NCBI RefSeq assembly: GCF_014651675.1
Contig: NZ_BMXI01000008.1
Location: 1-64,000, forward strand
Direction of reading: 5' to 3'
DNA from: Roseibacillus persicicus
GTDB taxonomy: Bacteria > Verrucomicrobiota > Verrucomicrobiia > Verrucomicrobiales > Akkermansiaceae
DNA: 64,000 nucleotides
The first letter of the stretch is position 1, and each line of letters starts with the position of its first letter. Both the position numbers and the translations under genes were made by a program. Positions 51,646 through 60,715 of the stretch are shown piece by piece. Under the pieces are notes generated by a model. That model saw only the letters and a list, made by a program, of their open reading frames with translations, searched no databases and had not been told where the DNA came from.

Positions 51646-52071
51646 ATGTCTGAAAGTTGCCGACTCGACAAATGGCTTTGGGCAGTCCGTCTTTACAAGA
51701 CGCGTTCATTGGCTACAAAGGCTTGTCAGGCGGGTAAGATCAAGCGTGCCCAAAAGGCGCTCAAGCCCTCGGCCTCTCTCCAAATCGGAGACCACCTCGA
51801 CGTCACAGTCCCCGAGAATACCCACGTGCGGCACATTGAGGTCGTGCAGCTGTTAGAGACGCGGGTTTCCGCTCCCCTCGCCCGCGAAGCCATCATCGAC
51901 CACACCTCTGCCGACGTGTTGAAAGAGGTGGAGGAAAAGCGCAAAATCCTCCGCGAAGAACGTCTCTTCCGCCAAGAAGGCGACCAAGGCCGCATGACCA
52001 AGAAGAAGCGCCGCGAGTGGAACAAGAGTCGGGATACTCCCCACAATCCCTTCTTCGGTGACGAAGGATAG
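51646..52071 (+). CDS. S4-domain RNA-binding protein, Hsp15-like
   Basis: The 141-residue protein has an N-terminal S4 domain (CRLDKWLWAVRLYKTRSLATKACQAG at 5-30, KPSASLQIGDHLDV) and a charged C-terminal tail (KEVEEKRKILREERLFR, TKKKRREWNK). Hsp15 (HslR) in E. coli recycles stalled 50S subunits with nascent chains. It lies 11 bases after the prenyl synthase gene, so it is probably co-transcribed with it. It converges on the DUF1501 gene. Confidence 0.88.
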   Translation: MSESCRLDKWLWAVRLYKTRSLATKACQAGKIKRAQKALKPSASLQIGDHLDVTVPENTHVRHIEVVQLLETRVSAPLAREAIIDHTSADVLKEVEEKRKILREERLFRQEGDQGRMTKKKRREWNKSRDTPHNPFFGDEG

Positions 52072-52078
52072 ACCGCCG

Positions 52079-53509
52079 CTAAACCAGAATCTTTTTCACC
52101 ACATGGCCGTGCACATCCGTCAGGCGGAAGGCCCGCCCCTGATGCCTGAAGGTGAGCTTTTCGTGATCCAGCCCGAGGAGGTGGAGAATCGTTGCCTGGA
52201 GGTCGTGCACATGCACCTTGTCCTGCACGACGTTGAATGAGAAGTCATCCGTCTCGCCGTAGACGCCGGGCTTCACTCCCCCACCCGCCATCCACATGCT
52301 GAAACAGCGAGGATGGTGATCGCGACCGGCACTGGCCTCTCCGATTTTCCCTTGGATCACCGGACTGCGTCCGAACTCACCTCCCCAGATTACGAGGGTA
52401 TCATCCAGCATGCCCCGTTGCTTCAAGTCTTTCACCAACGCGGCACTCGCTTGGTCGGTGTCTTTGCAATATTGCTTCAGCTTGCTATCGATGCCGTCAT
52501 GGTGATCCCATCCAGGGTGAAAGAGCTGAATATAGCGCACACCCCGCTCGGCGAGTCGACGGGCTAACAAGCAGTTGGCTGCAAAAGTTCCAGGACGACG
52601 CGCATCTTCCCCATAGAGCTTGTAGGTCGCCTCCGACTCGCCGCTCAAATCCGTCAACTCGGGCACGGACTGCTGCATCCGATAGGCGAGTTCATACTGG
52701 GCGATGCGGGTGCGGATCTCCGGATCACCAAATTGTGCTGCCTGCCGCTCGTTGAAGGCCGCCAATCGATCCAACATCGTCCGGCGCACTTCAGTCGAGA
52801 CCCCGGGAGGATTCTGCAGATAAAGCACCGCATCCTTCTCGGACCTCAGCATCACCCCTTGATTTTTTCCCGGGAGGAATCCCGGGCCCCAGTAATAATC
52901 ATAGAGCGGCTGTCCCCCCGCATTGCTGACCTTGGACGCCAGAACGACAAATCCGGGCAGGTCACTGTTGGGACTCCCCAAACCATAGGTCAGCCAAGAC
53001 CCCATGCTCGGCCGCCCTGCGATCTGATGGCCAGTTAGCATAAAGGTCATCGCCGGCGCATGATTGATCTGATCAGTCGAGACCGACTTGATCAGGCAAA
53101 GGTCGTCAATGATGGAGCCCGTGTGAGGCAGATGCTCGCTCAACATCACGCCTGACTTTCCATAGCGTTGGAACTTGTGAAGGCTTCCGTGCACAATTTG
53201 CTTTTGCTGCGCGGTCATCCCCGTCACCCGCTGACCCATTCGAACGGAGTCCGGCAAAACCGTCCCGTTGAACTGCTCCAACTGGGGCTTGTGGTCAAAG
53301 GTCTCAATCTGCGAGGGAGCCCCCGACATCGTCAGATGGATGACCCTCTTGGCCTTGGGCGCATAGTGCGCCACGGGGTCGGTGATGAGGCTTTCAGTCC
53401 CCGAAGCCTGGCAAAGCTGGGCCAACGCGGCAGCCCCGATTCCATAACCCGCCGTTCCCAAGAGATGGCGGCGGGACATATTCATGCGGTGGTCAAAGAG
53501 TGGATTCAT
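52079..53509 (-). CDS. DUF1501 protein, Tat-exported
   Basis: The 476-residue protein has a twin-arginine signal (MSRRHLLGTAGYGIGAAALAQL) and a DUF1501 domain, which belongs to the alkaline-phosphatase/sulfatase fold: RVIHLTMSGAPSQIETFDHKP near 55, DDLCLIKSVSTDQINHAPA, FHPGWDHHDGID and LVIWGGEFGRSPV. Metal-binding histidines and aspartates are in the last two. It is encoded immediately downstream of a DUF1549/DUF1553 cytochrome, five bases apart, as in Planctomycetota and Verrucomicrobiota where the pair is thought to act together in the periplasm on polysaccharide or a polyol; the reaction is unproven. Confidence 0.92.
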   Translation of the reverse strand: MNPLFDHRMNMSRRHLLGTAGYGIGAAALAQLCQASGTESLITDPVAHYAPKAKRVIHLTMSGAPSQIETFDHKPQLEQFNGTVLPDSVRMGQRVTGMTAQQKQIVHGSLHKFQRYGKSGVMLSEHLPHTGSIIDDLCLIKSVSTDQINHAPAMTFMLTGHQIAGRPSMGSWLTYGLGSPNSDLPGFVVLASKVSNAGGQPLYDYYWGPGFLPGKNQGVMLRSEKDAVLYLQNPPGVSTEVRRTMLDRLAAFNERQAAQFGDPEIRTRIAQYELAYRMQQSVPELTDLSGESEATYKLYGEDARRPGTFAANCLLARRLAERGVRYIQLFHPGWDHHDGIDSKLKQYCKDTDQASAALVKDLKQRGMLDDTLVIWGGEFGRSPVIQGKIGEASAGRDHHPRCFSMWMAGGGVKPGVYGETDDFSFNVVQDKVHVHDLQATILHLLGLDHEKLTFRHQGRAFRLTDVHGHVVKKILV

Positions 53510-53514
53510 CAGTT

Positions 53515-55746
53515 CTATTGGTGGCTAAGGGCTTCGTCGGTATTGACAAGGAGAAGGGCAACATTGGTCAGCGCCGCTAGTGCGGCAGGCTCGGAGTCAT
53601 CCGAAGGATGGTCTCCGTAGCCAATCAGCTGGGTTGCCTCATCGGGGCTTTGTTCATAGTGGGTCTTGGTATCTTGATAGAGTGCGAGCAGGTCCCGCTG
53701 CTCTTCATCGGTTGGCTGGCGCAAAAGAAGCTTTTCAAACATCGTGGCAATCGCCTCCTCCACTGGGCCTTGATGTGATTGCGCCATCACTCGCGCCGCC
53801 TCGACATAGGTCACATCATTCAGGGTGACGAGAGCGTGAAGGGGAGTATTGGTCCGCCGCACATTGACCTCGCAGATTCGCCGCGGACTGGCATCGAACA
53901 GGTTGGCAGGGGCGGTCGTGCGCCTCCAGAAGGTATAGAGACTCTTTCGATAAAGCCTTTCACCGTGGTGTCTCTCATAACGAATCTTTCCCGCAGTCGG
54001 GGTGAACCAAATATTTCGCGGCTGATAAGGTCGCACGGAAGGACCGAACAACTCGGTGTTCAGCAAACCCGAAGCCGCCAGAGCCTGGTCGCGGATCATC
54101 CAGGAAGGATGGCGAAAGCGCGCCCCCCGTCCGAGGAGGATGTTTTCCGGGTCCCGCTTCTGAGCAAGCTCGTCCCGCTTTGAGGTCTGTCGATAGGTTG
54201 CGGACGTCACAATCTGTTTCAGCAAACGCTTCACATCCCAGCCGTTGGCCTGAAAGTCTGCCGCCAACCAGTCGAGTAGTTGAGGGTGAGAGGGACGCGC
54301 ACTTTGGATTCCAAAGTCTTCCTGCGTTTTCACAATCCCTCTCCCAAAGAAGAGCTCCCAGAAGCGGTTCACCGCCACCCGCGAGGTCAGAGGGTTCTCA
54401 TCCGCGGTCATCCACTGCGCGAGACCCAGACGATTGGGTGGAAGTGGTCCAAAGTCCAGGAAGGCGGGAGGGGCAGGTTCCACTTCTTCAGTCGGTTGGT
54501 CCCAGGCTCCCCGGTCCAGGAGATAGGTTTTGCGCGGCTCTCCTTCACGATCCTTCAAAACCGCCACCTGAATCGTATTCCCTTCCGGAAACTTGATTTG
54601 ATGGTGCTTGGTGTTGGCTTGATAGTCTTCGACCTGCTTGCGCTCCTCCGCCGACACCTCAACTGTTAGGAAAGGATTTGCATTGTGCCCCGCCTGACCG
54701 TTCTCATCGATATTGTTGAAGTAGGCAAAGAAGCTGAAGTAATCCTTCTGCGTGATGGGGTCGAACTTGTGATCGTGACAACGCGCACAGCCCATGGTCA
54801 AACCGAGAAAAGCCGTTGCAGTGGTTTCAGCGCGATCCGCGACGACTTCAATACGGGTCTCCTTCGGATCCACTCCCCCTTCTCCATTGATCATGTGATT
54901 CCGGTTGAAGCCGGTGGCGATGATCTGTTCCGGGGTGGCATTGGGCAAAAGATCACCCGCAGTCTGTTCGATGATGAATTGATCGTATGGGAGATTCTCA
55001 TTGTAGGCCCGGATCACCCAATCCCGCCAAGGATACTGGGAGCGGACCTGATCGAGCTGATAGCCATCACTCTCGGAAAAGCGTGAAACCTCCATCCAGA
55101 CCGCCGCCATCCGTTCGCCATAAGCGGGCGAGTCCAACAGACTATCGACAAGGCGCTCATAAGCTTCGTCGCCTTGTTCGGATTCGGACAAGAATCGCTC
55201 CGCCACTTCCGGCGCTGGGGGGAGACCCGTGAGGTCCAGCGACACCCGGCGGAGGAGTGTGCGGGCGTCCGCCTCGGGAGACGGGGTAAGCCCCTCTTCG
55301 GTGAGCTTTTCCAAGACAAAGGAATCAATTTCGTTCTTTATCCATGGAGAGTCTGTTTTTGGCTCAACCGCTTTGATCGCTTCAAAGGCCCAGTGATCTC
55401 CCCACTCCGCCCCTTCTTCAATCCAGCGCTTGATGGTGTCTTTTTCAGATTCGGACAACTGCCGGTGATTGTCGGGAGGCGGCATGACGTCATCCTCATC
55501 TTTCGCAATGATTCGCTGATAGAGCAGGCTCCCCATGGGATCACCCTTTTTGACTAAAGGAGTTCCTCCCACCTCGGAGAACAAACCCTCTTCGGTATCG
55601 AGACGCAGCTTGGCCTCACGGGTATTTTCATCCGGTCCATGGCAATGGAAACAAGTGTCGGAAAGCACCGGCAAGACTTCATAGCTGAAGTTCACCTCGG
55701 CCCCGGCAAAGGTGCCCAACAAGGGAAAAAGGAAAATGAATTTCAT
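53515..55746 (-). CDS. Exported DUF1549/DUF1553 protein with haem-binding PSCyt1 domain
   Basis: The 743-residue protein has a signal peptide (FIFLFPLLGTFAGA), then a planctomycete cytochrome c domain with CFHCH at 32-36 and EAKLRLDTEEGL. The DUF1549 domain (IDSFVLEKLTEEGLTPSPEAD, RVSLDLTGLPP, GCARCHDHKFDPITQ) follows, and DUF1553 starts near 480 (LTSRVAVNRFWELFFGRGIV, RPSHPQLLDWLA). A second CARCH may bind another haem. These proteins are typical of the PVC superphylum and lie upstream of DUF1501. I take the ATG at 55746; the preceding frame has no signal peptide. Start is four bases after the FecR-like gene. Confidence 0.92.
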   Translation of the reverse strand: MKFIFLFPLLGTFAGAEVNFSYEVLPVLSDTCFHCHGPDENTREAKLRLDTEEGLFSEVGGTPLVKKGDPMGSLLYQRIIAKDEDDVMPPPDNHRQLSESEKDTIKRWIEEGAEWGDHWAFEAIKAVEPKTDSPWIKNEIDSFVLEKLTEEGLTPSPEADARTLLRRVSLDLTGLPPAPEVAERFLSESEQGDEAYERLVDSLLDSPAYGERMAAVWMEVSRFSESDGYQLDQVRSQYPWRDWVIRAYNENLPYDQFIIEQTAGDLLPNATPEQIIATGFNRNHMINGEGGVDPKETRIEVVADRAETTATAFLGLTMGCARCHDHKFDPITQKDYFSFFAYFNNIDENGQAGHNANPFLTVEVSAEERKQVEDYQANTKHHQIKFPEGNTIQVAVLKDREGEPRKTYLLDRGAWDQPTEEVEPAPPAFLDFGPLPPNRLGLAQWMTADENPLTSRVAVNRFWELFFGRGIVKTQEDFGIQSARPSHPQLLDWLAADFQANGWDVKRLLKQIVTSATYRQTSKRDELAQKRDPENILLGRGARFRHPSWMIRDQALAASGLLNTELFGPSVRPYQPRNIWFTPTAGKIRYERHHGERLYRKSLYTFWRRTTAPANLFDASPRRICEVNVRRTNTPLHALVTLNDVTYVEAARVMAQSHQGPVEEAIATMFEKLLLRQPTDEEQRDLLALYQDTKTHYEQSPDEATQLIGYGDHPSDDSEPAALAALTNVALLLVNTDEALSHQ

Positions 55747-55750
55747 AACA

Positions 55751-57112
55751 TCAATTTTGCGAAGAGGCCAAGCGACCCGGCACGGAAACAGAGTCGAGGC
55801 CGATCCAGCTCCAAGAAGGATCGCGGTAGGTATCAACCAAATCGAGAACGTAGATCTCTTCGGGAGAATCCTGCGCAGTCGCCTCAGCGAGCTCCCGCTG
55901 GGAGATCTCAACTTGCGACCACTCGTAAAAATTGCCTGCCGGACGCCGCACCGAGCAAAGATAGCGCCCGTCGCTCACCCGCCGTAGAACAAGTCCGAGA
56001 AAGCCTTCGCCGCTCGAGTCCTTCGGAAGAGCTTCCCGGCTGAGCCCCGGATTCTCGGCATGACCACGTCCACCTGTTAGATAAGCGGTCAGCGAGCCGC
56101 CCTTCCGGTCAAGATGAAACGGAGGCGAGCTCAAGCACAGGCTCTCCATCGAGTCCCGCCAGTGAAAAGGCAGAGGCATGATCCGTCCCTGGCCACGGTG
56201 GGGAGGGAATCGATAGGCGGCATGGAAGCCACCCACCTGGTCTGGGGCGGTTGGGAAACCCACCTGACCTTCCACCAGAGCGAAGCGTGCCAGACCCGCC
56301 GTGAGCTCGGTGGCAGGGCGATCACCGCGATCACTCTCGCTCCCCTGCATGGTGATCTGCCACTCTGGACTGCCCGGCTCGAAGTCAAACTCGATGCGTT
56401 CGTTGCTCGGCATCGTGTGCCAACCGAAGCTCGCCATGCTGAGGGGAATGGGCTCATAGCCAGCATTGTCCGGATGATTCACCCGCACGGCTTCCCCCAC
56501 CCCGACCATGGCCGAGACTTCTTCCGCAGGCAAAAGAACCTCGGCTTTGCCTTCGAAGACATGCAGCTCGGTCTGCCTTTCTCCAACCGCCACCCCAATC
56601 CGGGTGCCGTGATCAATGACATCGCCATTGGGAGTCATCACCCGAAAGCCAGTCGCCTCAGGAGGAACGTCCGCGGTCAGCCGGCCGCTCGCGAGAATCA
56701 TCTCATTATCCCCGGTGATCTCATACTCCGCGGGTCCTTGGACCTCCACCAAAACCCCACTCGGCATCTCAATGGATCTCATCTCCGCAGCAACCAAAGT
56801 AACAGGCAGGGAAGAAGTCTTCGCAATTGACTCCTCCGGCTTGTTCGTCAGCAGCGTTTGCCAAACAACAGCGAGGACCAATCCTGCGGCAATCGCCAGA
56901 GCGAGCGGACGCCACCTCTTTTTCGGAAAGGACACCACCTTGCTCTCTTCCTGCCAATTCTCTAACAGAACCTGAGTTCCGAGGGTATCGGTAAAGAGCT
57001 CGAGGGCTTCGTCATCTTCCCGCAACAACTCGGCCAAGGTCTCCTTCTCCCCATCGGAGAGTGAGTCTTCCAGCGACTTGGCGATCAGCGCTTCTAGTTC
57101 GGTGCGTTTCAT
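55751..57112 (-). CDS. FecR-type anti-sigma factor-like membrane protein
   Basis: The 453-residue protein has a cytoplasmic N-terminal part (SLSDGEKETLAELLREDDEALELFTD, a short zinc-free anti-sigma-like helix domain), a membrane segment (PLALAIAAGLVLAVVWQTLL at about 68-88) and a periplasmic FecR domain (GRLTADVPPEATGFRVMTPNGDVIDHGTRIGVAVGERQTELHVFEGKAEV). The C-terminal half has a laminin-G-like look but is not firmly assigned. It is the expected partner of the ECF sigma factor encoded one base upstream and would transmit an external signal to it. Confidence 0.83.
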   Translation of the reverse strand: MKRTELEALIAKSLEDSLSDGEKETLAELLREDDEALELFTDTLGTQVLLENWQEESKVVSFPKKRWRPLALAIAAGLVLAVVWQTLLTNKPEESIAKTSSLPVTLVAAEMRSIEMPSGVLVEVQGPAEYEITGDNEMILASGRLTADVPPEATGFRVMTPNGDVIDHGTRIGVAVGERQTELHVFEGKAEVLLPAEEVSAMVGVGEAVRVNHPDNAGYEPIPLSMASFGWHTMPSNERIEFDFEPGSPEWQITMQGSESDRGDRPATELTAGLARFALVEGQVGFPTAPDQVGGFHAAYRFPPHRGQGRIMPLPFHWRDSMESLCLSSPPFHLDRKGGSLTAYLTGGRGHAENPGLSREALPKDSSGEGFLGLVLRRVSDGRYLCSVRRPAGNFYEWSQVEISQRELAEATAQDSPEEIYVLDLVDTYRDPSWSWIGLDSVSVPGRLASSQN

Positions 57113-57113
57113 T

Positions 57114-57650
57114 TCAGTCGGTTTCCTGTGCCAATTGGCGGTTGATGCAATCTCGTAGACTGGCGCGAAGTCGCTCCAGCTTCTTTCTCACGGAGGCAAA
57201 GCTCTGACCCTGAGCCTTGGCAAAATCAGCGAGAGAGCTTTTTGTAAAGTAGCGGTGCTCGATGAGGGAACGGTTGTCTTCCGAGATCCCCTGCATGCAC
57301 TTCCGGAGTGCCTGTCGCCGATCCGGTAGATTCCCCCAGCGCTCGCAGGTGGATTCCACGAGGCGTTCAAGCACCTCGTCATCGAAGGTTTGCAGCCGGT
57401 TGGCCTGGCTCCTCTTTCGCCATGCCATCACCTGAAACCGGGCAATGGTCCCCGCCCAGGCATTGAAATTGGTGCCCATCTCGTAGGAATCGCGTTTGCG
57501 CCAGAGCACCAGATTGGTCTCCTGCAGGATGTCCTCACAATCCGCCCGCCCCGGAACCATGGCGCGGATCAAGACCCGCAACACGGGCTGTTGCTGGGCG
57601 ATGAGGTTCACGAGCTCTTCTTCTTGCTCGGCTGACAAAGGGCTTTCCAC
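57114..57650 (-). CDS. ECF sigma factor, Rhodopirellula/Verrucomicrobium type
   Basis: The 178-residue protein has region 2 (VLIRAMVPGRADCEDILQETNLVLWRKRD, with the DCEDILQE motif, then NFNAWAGTIARFQVMAWRK) and region 4 (MQGISEDNRSLIEHRYFTKSSLADFAKAQGQSFASVRKKLERLRASLRDCI). This matches the subfamily named after Rhodopirellula and Verrucomicrobium. It is the first gene of a minus-strand operon sigma, FecR, DUF1549/DUF1553, DUF1501, so it probably controls genes for secreted hydrolases when a signal reaches FecR. No conserved target promoter could be defined here. Confidence 0.9.
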   Translation of the reverse strand: MESPLSAEQEEELVNLIAQQQPVLRVLIRAMVPGRADCEDILQETNLVLWRKRDSYEMGTNFNAWAGTIARFQVMAWRKRSQANRLQTFDDEVLERLVESTCERWGNLPDRRQALRKCMQGISEDNRSLIEHRYFTKSSLADFAKAQGQSFASVRKKLERLRASLRDCINRQLAQETD

Positions 57651-57752
57651 TTACCTACTAATAGCGATCGAAAACGGAGTGTGACGAAAAACTTCGTTTT
57701 TTTCGAGAAAGCAGAATCGAGGTCTCCCCTTGGACCTTTACCCGGTGACCCA

Positions 57753-58664
57753 TCAGCCGGCCACAATTGACCCGCTGGCGTCTTCCTGCAGATGATTCCA
57801 GAGCGCCGCAAAGAACCGCCCGGCATCAAGAGTAATTGGAAGCCCGGATACTCCCGCGTCCCCGACTTCCACTATTTTCCAAGTGCCATCGGTTAGATAG
57901 ACCACATCCATGGTAATGAAGCGGGATTGAAACCTCCTCGCAATTTCTTCCCAGCGCTCCCGCTCATCCATGGGATTCGGTGACCGTCCTTGGGGCGGCA
58001 CGACCACCTTCCCTTGCCAAAAGAAAAGGCGCACCTCCTCAATGACAGGTAGTCCGCCGACATCACTTCCACGCTCCACGATTGGAAGAAACTCGCGGAT
58101 AACAACCCCACGGTTAAAAAGTTTGCCACGCTCGCGGCGAAAGATTGAAAACATCTCGAGAAAGCGTTCTCGCTCGGTGTGGGCAGGCAGATAGCAAGCG
58201 TCTTTCCACTTGGCCTTTGCCGATTTCACCCAATCCTTGATGATGGCATCCTCTGTCCTGAACCCCTGATAGAGCTCCCAAGCTTCCTCCGGATTCTCTC
58301 CTTCAATCCAGGCTGAACGGGATGTTTCACCAACCAAATGACGATAGGCCAGGGGCAGATAATGAGCCTCTTCGTAGGCAACGGGCTCCACCGCCGGGCT
58401 ATAGCCTTTGGCCAGCAATGCCGCATACAGCAGGGCATAACTTTCGCCCGCCAGCATCCAACCTCGCAGAATCAAAAGCTGGCCCTTGCCGGGAGGAAGG
58501 CCAGTAAGAGCCTCAGTGAGGCTTCCCGCCTCAACATCCTCATGACTATAAAAGCCGATTGAAAATCCCAACCAACGGGCGGCTTCGTATTCGGACGCAA
58601 ACTCAGAATCCGGAACTCCGGACGAAAATGGCTGATGGGGAAAGAGGACAATAGGCGCACTCAT
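57753..58664 (-). CDS. ATP-grasp domain protein
   Basis: The 303-residue protein matches the ATP-grasp (DUF4343-like) group: AIIKDWVKSAKAKWKDACY near 145 in the N-lobe, VVIREFLPIVE and VIEEVRLFFWQGK in the middle, and FITMDVVYLTDGTWKIVEVGDAGVSGLP at the end, with the metal-binding glutamate and asparagine/aspartate pair in VVEVGD. It would ligate a carboxylate to an amine or thiol using ATP; substrate unknown. Cytoplasmic. It lies downstream of the sigma operon by 100 bases but on the same strand and is read separately. Confidence 0.8.
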   Translation of the reverse strand: MSAPIVLFPHQPFSSGVPDSEFASEYEAARWLGFSIGFYSHEDVEAGSLTEALTGLPPGKGQLLILRGWMLAGESYALLYAALLAKGYSPAVEPVAYEEAHYLPLAYRHLVGETSRSAWIEGENPEEAWELYQGFRTEDAIIKDWVKSAKAKWKDACYLPAHTERERFLEMFSIFRRERGKLFNRGVVIREFLPIVERGSDVGGLPVIEEVRLFFWQGKVVVPPQGRSPNPMDERERWEEIARRFQSRFITMDVVYLTDGTWKIVEVGDAGVSGLPITLDAGRFFAALWNHLQEDASGSIVAG

Positions 58665-58672
58665 AGTCCTGC

Positions 58673-59590
58673 CTACTTCACCGCCTTCACTCCTTCGATT
58701 AAGAACACCGCGTCCTGATAGTCGCCGTTGGAAGCCTCCTCGAAACCGACGATGTAGGCATTCTGCAGGGCTTTTCCTCCCAATGCTTCAACCGGATAAA
58801 TGCGAGCCGTATGTTTGATGGGAGCTCCGACTGACTTGCCAGGGAAAGTCAGGGAGGTGTATTTGTGAGCTTCCAGGAAGAGGCCAAAGCGCTTCGGTGC
58901 GTCGACCACCGTGACATTGGGAGCGCCTGTTGCAAGAGGCGGGCGCAAGGTTTGATGCGCATCCGGACGAGCAGGAGTCGTGGCTGCAAGACTACCCACC
59001 GCTTGCAAGGTGAACTCCTTGCCATTCGGGATAGCAAGACCGAATGGCGCGTCACCCGGTGGAGAATAACGGGCTAGCGGCGTCAAGCGCACCGCCCCAT
59101 CTCCCACGGGTTCGAACTGACTGGCCTTCACCGAGTCTCCAATTTTGGTTGCCTTGCTATCGAGCGATAGATCCTTTCCCCCCGCGTCCAGATTGGCGCC
59201 GAGAGCGTCTAACAGCTCTTGCAAAGGAGGCTCATTCTTTCCCTCCAAAGCAGCGGTCGCCACCCCCCGCAACTGCACAACCTGAGCCCCATCTCCAGAG
59301 CCGACCACGAGCTCGGCCGAGAAGTATCCCCGCTCGGTAGTGGGCTTGAATTCAATCTCTAACAACAATAGACCGTTCTCCTCCTTTACCGCATTGCTAA
59401 CCGCAAAGGAGTTCGCGCCCGGACCACGAAACTCCAGGGGAAGCTGACTGACCTCTTCTTGAACCTTGAACAAGGCCACTTTGCCCTTCCAGGCGCTGAA
59501 ACCTCCCACCTTGCTCAATGAGACCCATGCCTCTTGAGCGCTAAGGGAGAGACAACCTAACAGAAGAAGAGCGGAAGTGAGAACTTTCAT
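58673..59590 (-). CDS. Secreted protein with a beta-rich architecture, function unknown
   Basis: The 305-residue protein has a signal peptide (VLTSALLLLGCLSLSA), then a beta-rich domain with FKVQEEVSQLPLEFRGPGANSFAVSN and a C-terminal ARIYPVEALGG..NAYIVGFEEASNGDYQDAVFLIEGVK pattern, which recalls the ending of secreted repeat proteins in Bacteroidota and Verrucomicrobiota. No enzyme motif was seen. Probably extracellular or periplasmic. It overlaps nothing and lies eight bases upstream of the ATP-grasp gene on the same strand, so they may be co-transcribed. Confidence 0.65.
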   Translation of the reverse strand: MKVLTSALLLLGCLSLSAQEAWVSLSKVGGFSAWKGKVALFKVQEEVSQLPLEFRGPGANSFAVSNAVKEENGLLLLEIEFKPTTERGYFSAELVVGSGDGAQVVQLRGVATAALEGKNEPPLQELLDALGANLDAGGKDLSLDSKATKIGDSVKASQFEPVGDGAVRLTPLARYSPPGDAPFGLAIPNGKEFTLQAVGSLAATTPARPDAHQTLRPPLATGAPNVTVVDAPKRFGLFLEAHKYTSLTFPGKSVGAPIKHTARIYPVEALGGKALQNAYIVGFEEASNGDYQDAVFLIEGVKAVK

Positions 59591-59712
59591 AGCGACAACA
59601 TAGAGCACCAGCTGCATTTTTCACCATCGAAAATACCATGGCAAGTTCGCTTGGCCGCCTTGTCATCTGCCGGTCCTTGCGTTATGGCTTAGCAGTCCAC
59701 TTCGATTTGCTC

Positions 59713-60615
59713 ATGTCTAGTACCGATTCCCTCCCCACCTCCCATCCAATTCCACAAGAAGCCTTCGATTGGTACGACGAATACGCCCATGGAATGATCG
59801 ACCGACGCACCTTTCTCACCAGACTCGGCACGATCACCACCGCAACGCTCACAATGGGCACCCTGATGTCAGCTCTCCTGCCCAATTACGCGGCGGCCGA
59901 GCAAGTTAGCTTCAATGACCCCGAGATTCGGGCGACCTACGAGACTTTCCCCTCCCCCAAAGGTCATGCCGAAGGGCAAGGCTATCTCGTCATTCCCACC
60001 AAGGTTGAAGACAAGGCCCCCGTCGTCCTGGTGATTCACGAGAACCGCGGTCTCAATCCCTACATCAAAGATGTTGCCCGCCGTTTGGCCAAAGCCGGAT
60101 TCGTGGCTTTCGCACCCGATGGACTCTATCCCGTAGGTGGCTACCCCGGCAACGATGACCAGGGACGGACCCTGCAAAGCGGGATGGACCGGGCCAAGTT
60201 GGAGCAAGACTTCATCGCGGCGGCCAAGTTCCTCAAAGGACATCACATGAGCAATGGCAAGTTGGGCGCGGTTGGCTTCTGCTTTGGCGGCTACATCGTC
60301 AACATGTTAGCGGCCACTATCCCCGAACAACTCAACGCCGGGGTGCCCTTCTATGGAACTCCTGCTGCGGAGGAAATCCGCAAGAACATCAAGGCCCCGC
60401 TCATGATTCAATTGGCGGAATTGGACAAGCGGGTGAACGCAAGCTGGCCCGAATACGAAGAAGATCTCAAAGAGGCGAAAGTGGACTACACCATGCACAT
60501 GTATCCCGAGGCCAACCACGGCTTCCACAACGACTCCACCAGTCGCTACGATGAGAAGCAGGCGGAGCTCGCATGGACCCGAACGCTCGAATTCTTCAAG
60601 AAGCACCTGAGCTAA
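59713..60615 (+). CDS. Exported dienelactone hydrolase family protein
   Basis: The 300-residue alpha/beta hydrolase has an RRTFLTRLG element at 31-39 followed by a hydrophobic stretch to about 62, like a twin-arginine signal. The catalytic triad is Cys190 (GFCFGGY), Asp238 (LAELDKRVN) and His269 (ANHGFHN), with Glu110 in the VIHENRG loop, as in dienelactone hydrolases. Such enzymes open lactones in aromatic degradation, but exported relatives act on other esters. An internal ATG at 59713 was chosen; the frame opens 25 codons earlier. It is divergent from the preceding secreted protein gene. Confidence 0.87.
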   Translation: MSSTDSLPTSHPIPQEAFDWYDEYAHGMIDRRTFLTRLGTITTATLTMGTLMSALLPNYAAAEQVSFNDPEIRATYETFPSPKGHAEGQGYLVIPTKVEDKAPVVLVIHENRGLNPYIKDVARRLAKAGFVAFAPDGLYPVGGYPGNDDQGRTLQSGMDRAKLEQDFIAAAKFLKGHHMSNGKLGAVGFCFGGYIVNMLAATIPEQLNAGVPFYGTPAAEEIRKNIKAPLMIQLAELDKRVNASWPEYEEDLKEAKVDYTMHMYPEANHGFHNDSTSRYDEKQAELAWTRTLEFFKKHLS

Positions 60616-60715
60616 CAAGGCTTTGCACGAAGGACCCGAAGGGAGAAGATTTAAGAGTAAGGACTTGTTCTAAGATCTCACCCCTTGGCGCTTTGGCTCT
60701 AGGGTCTGAGTGCCT

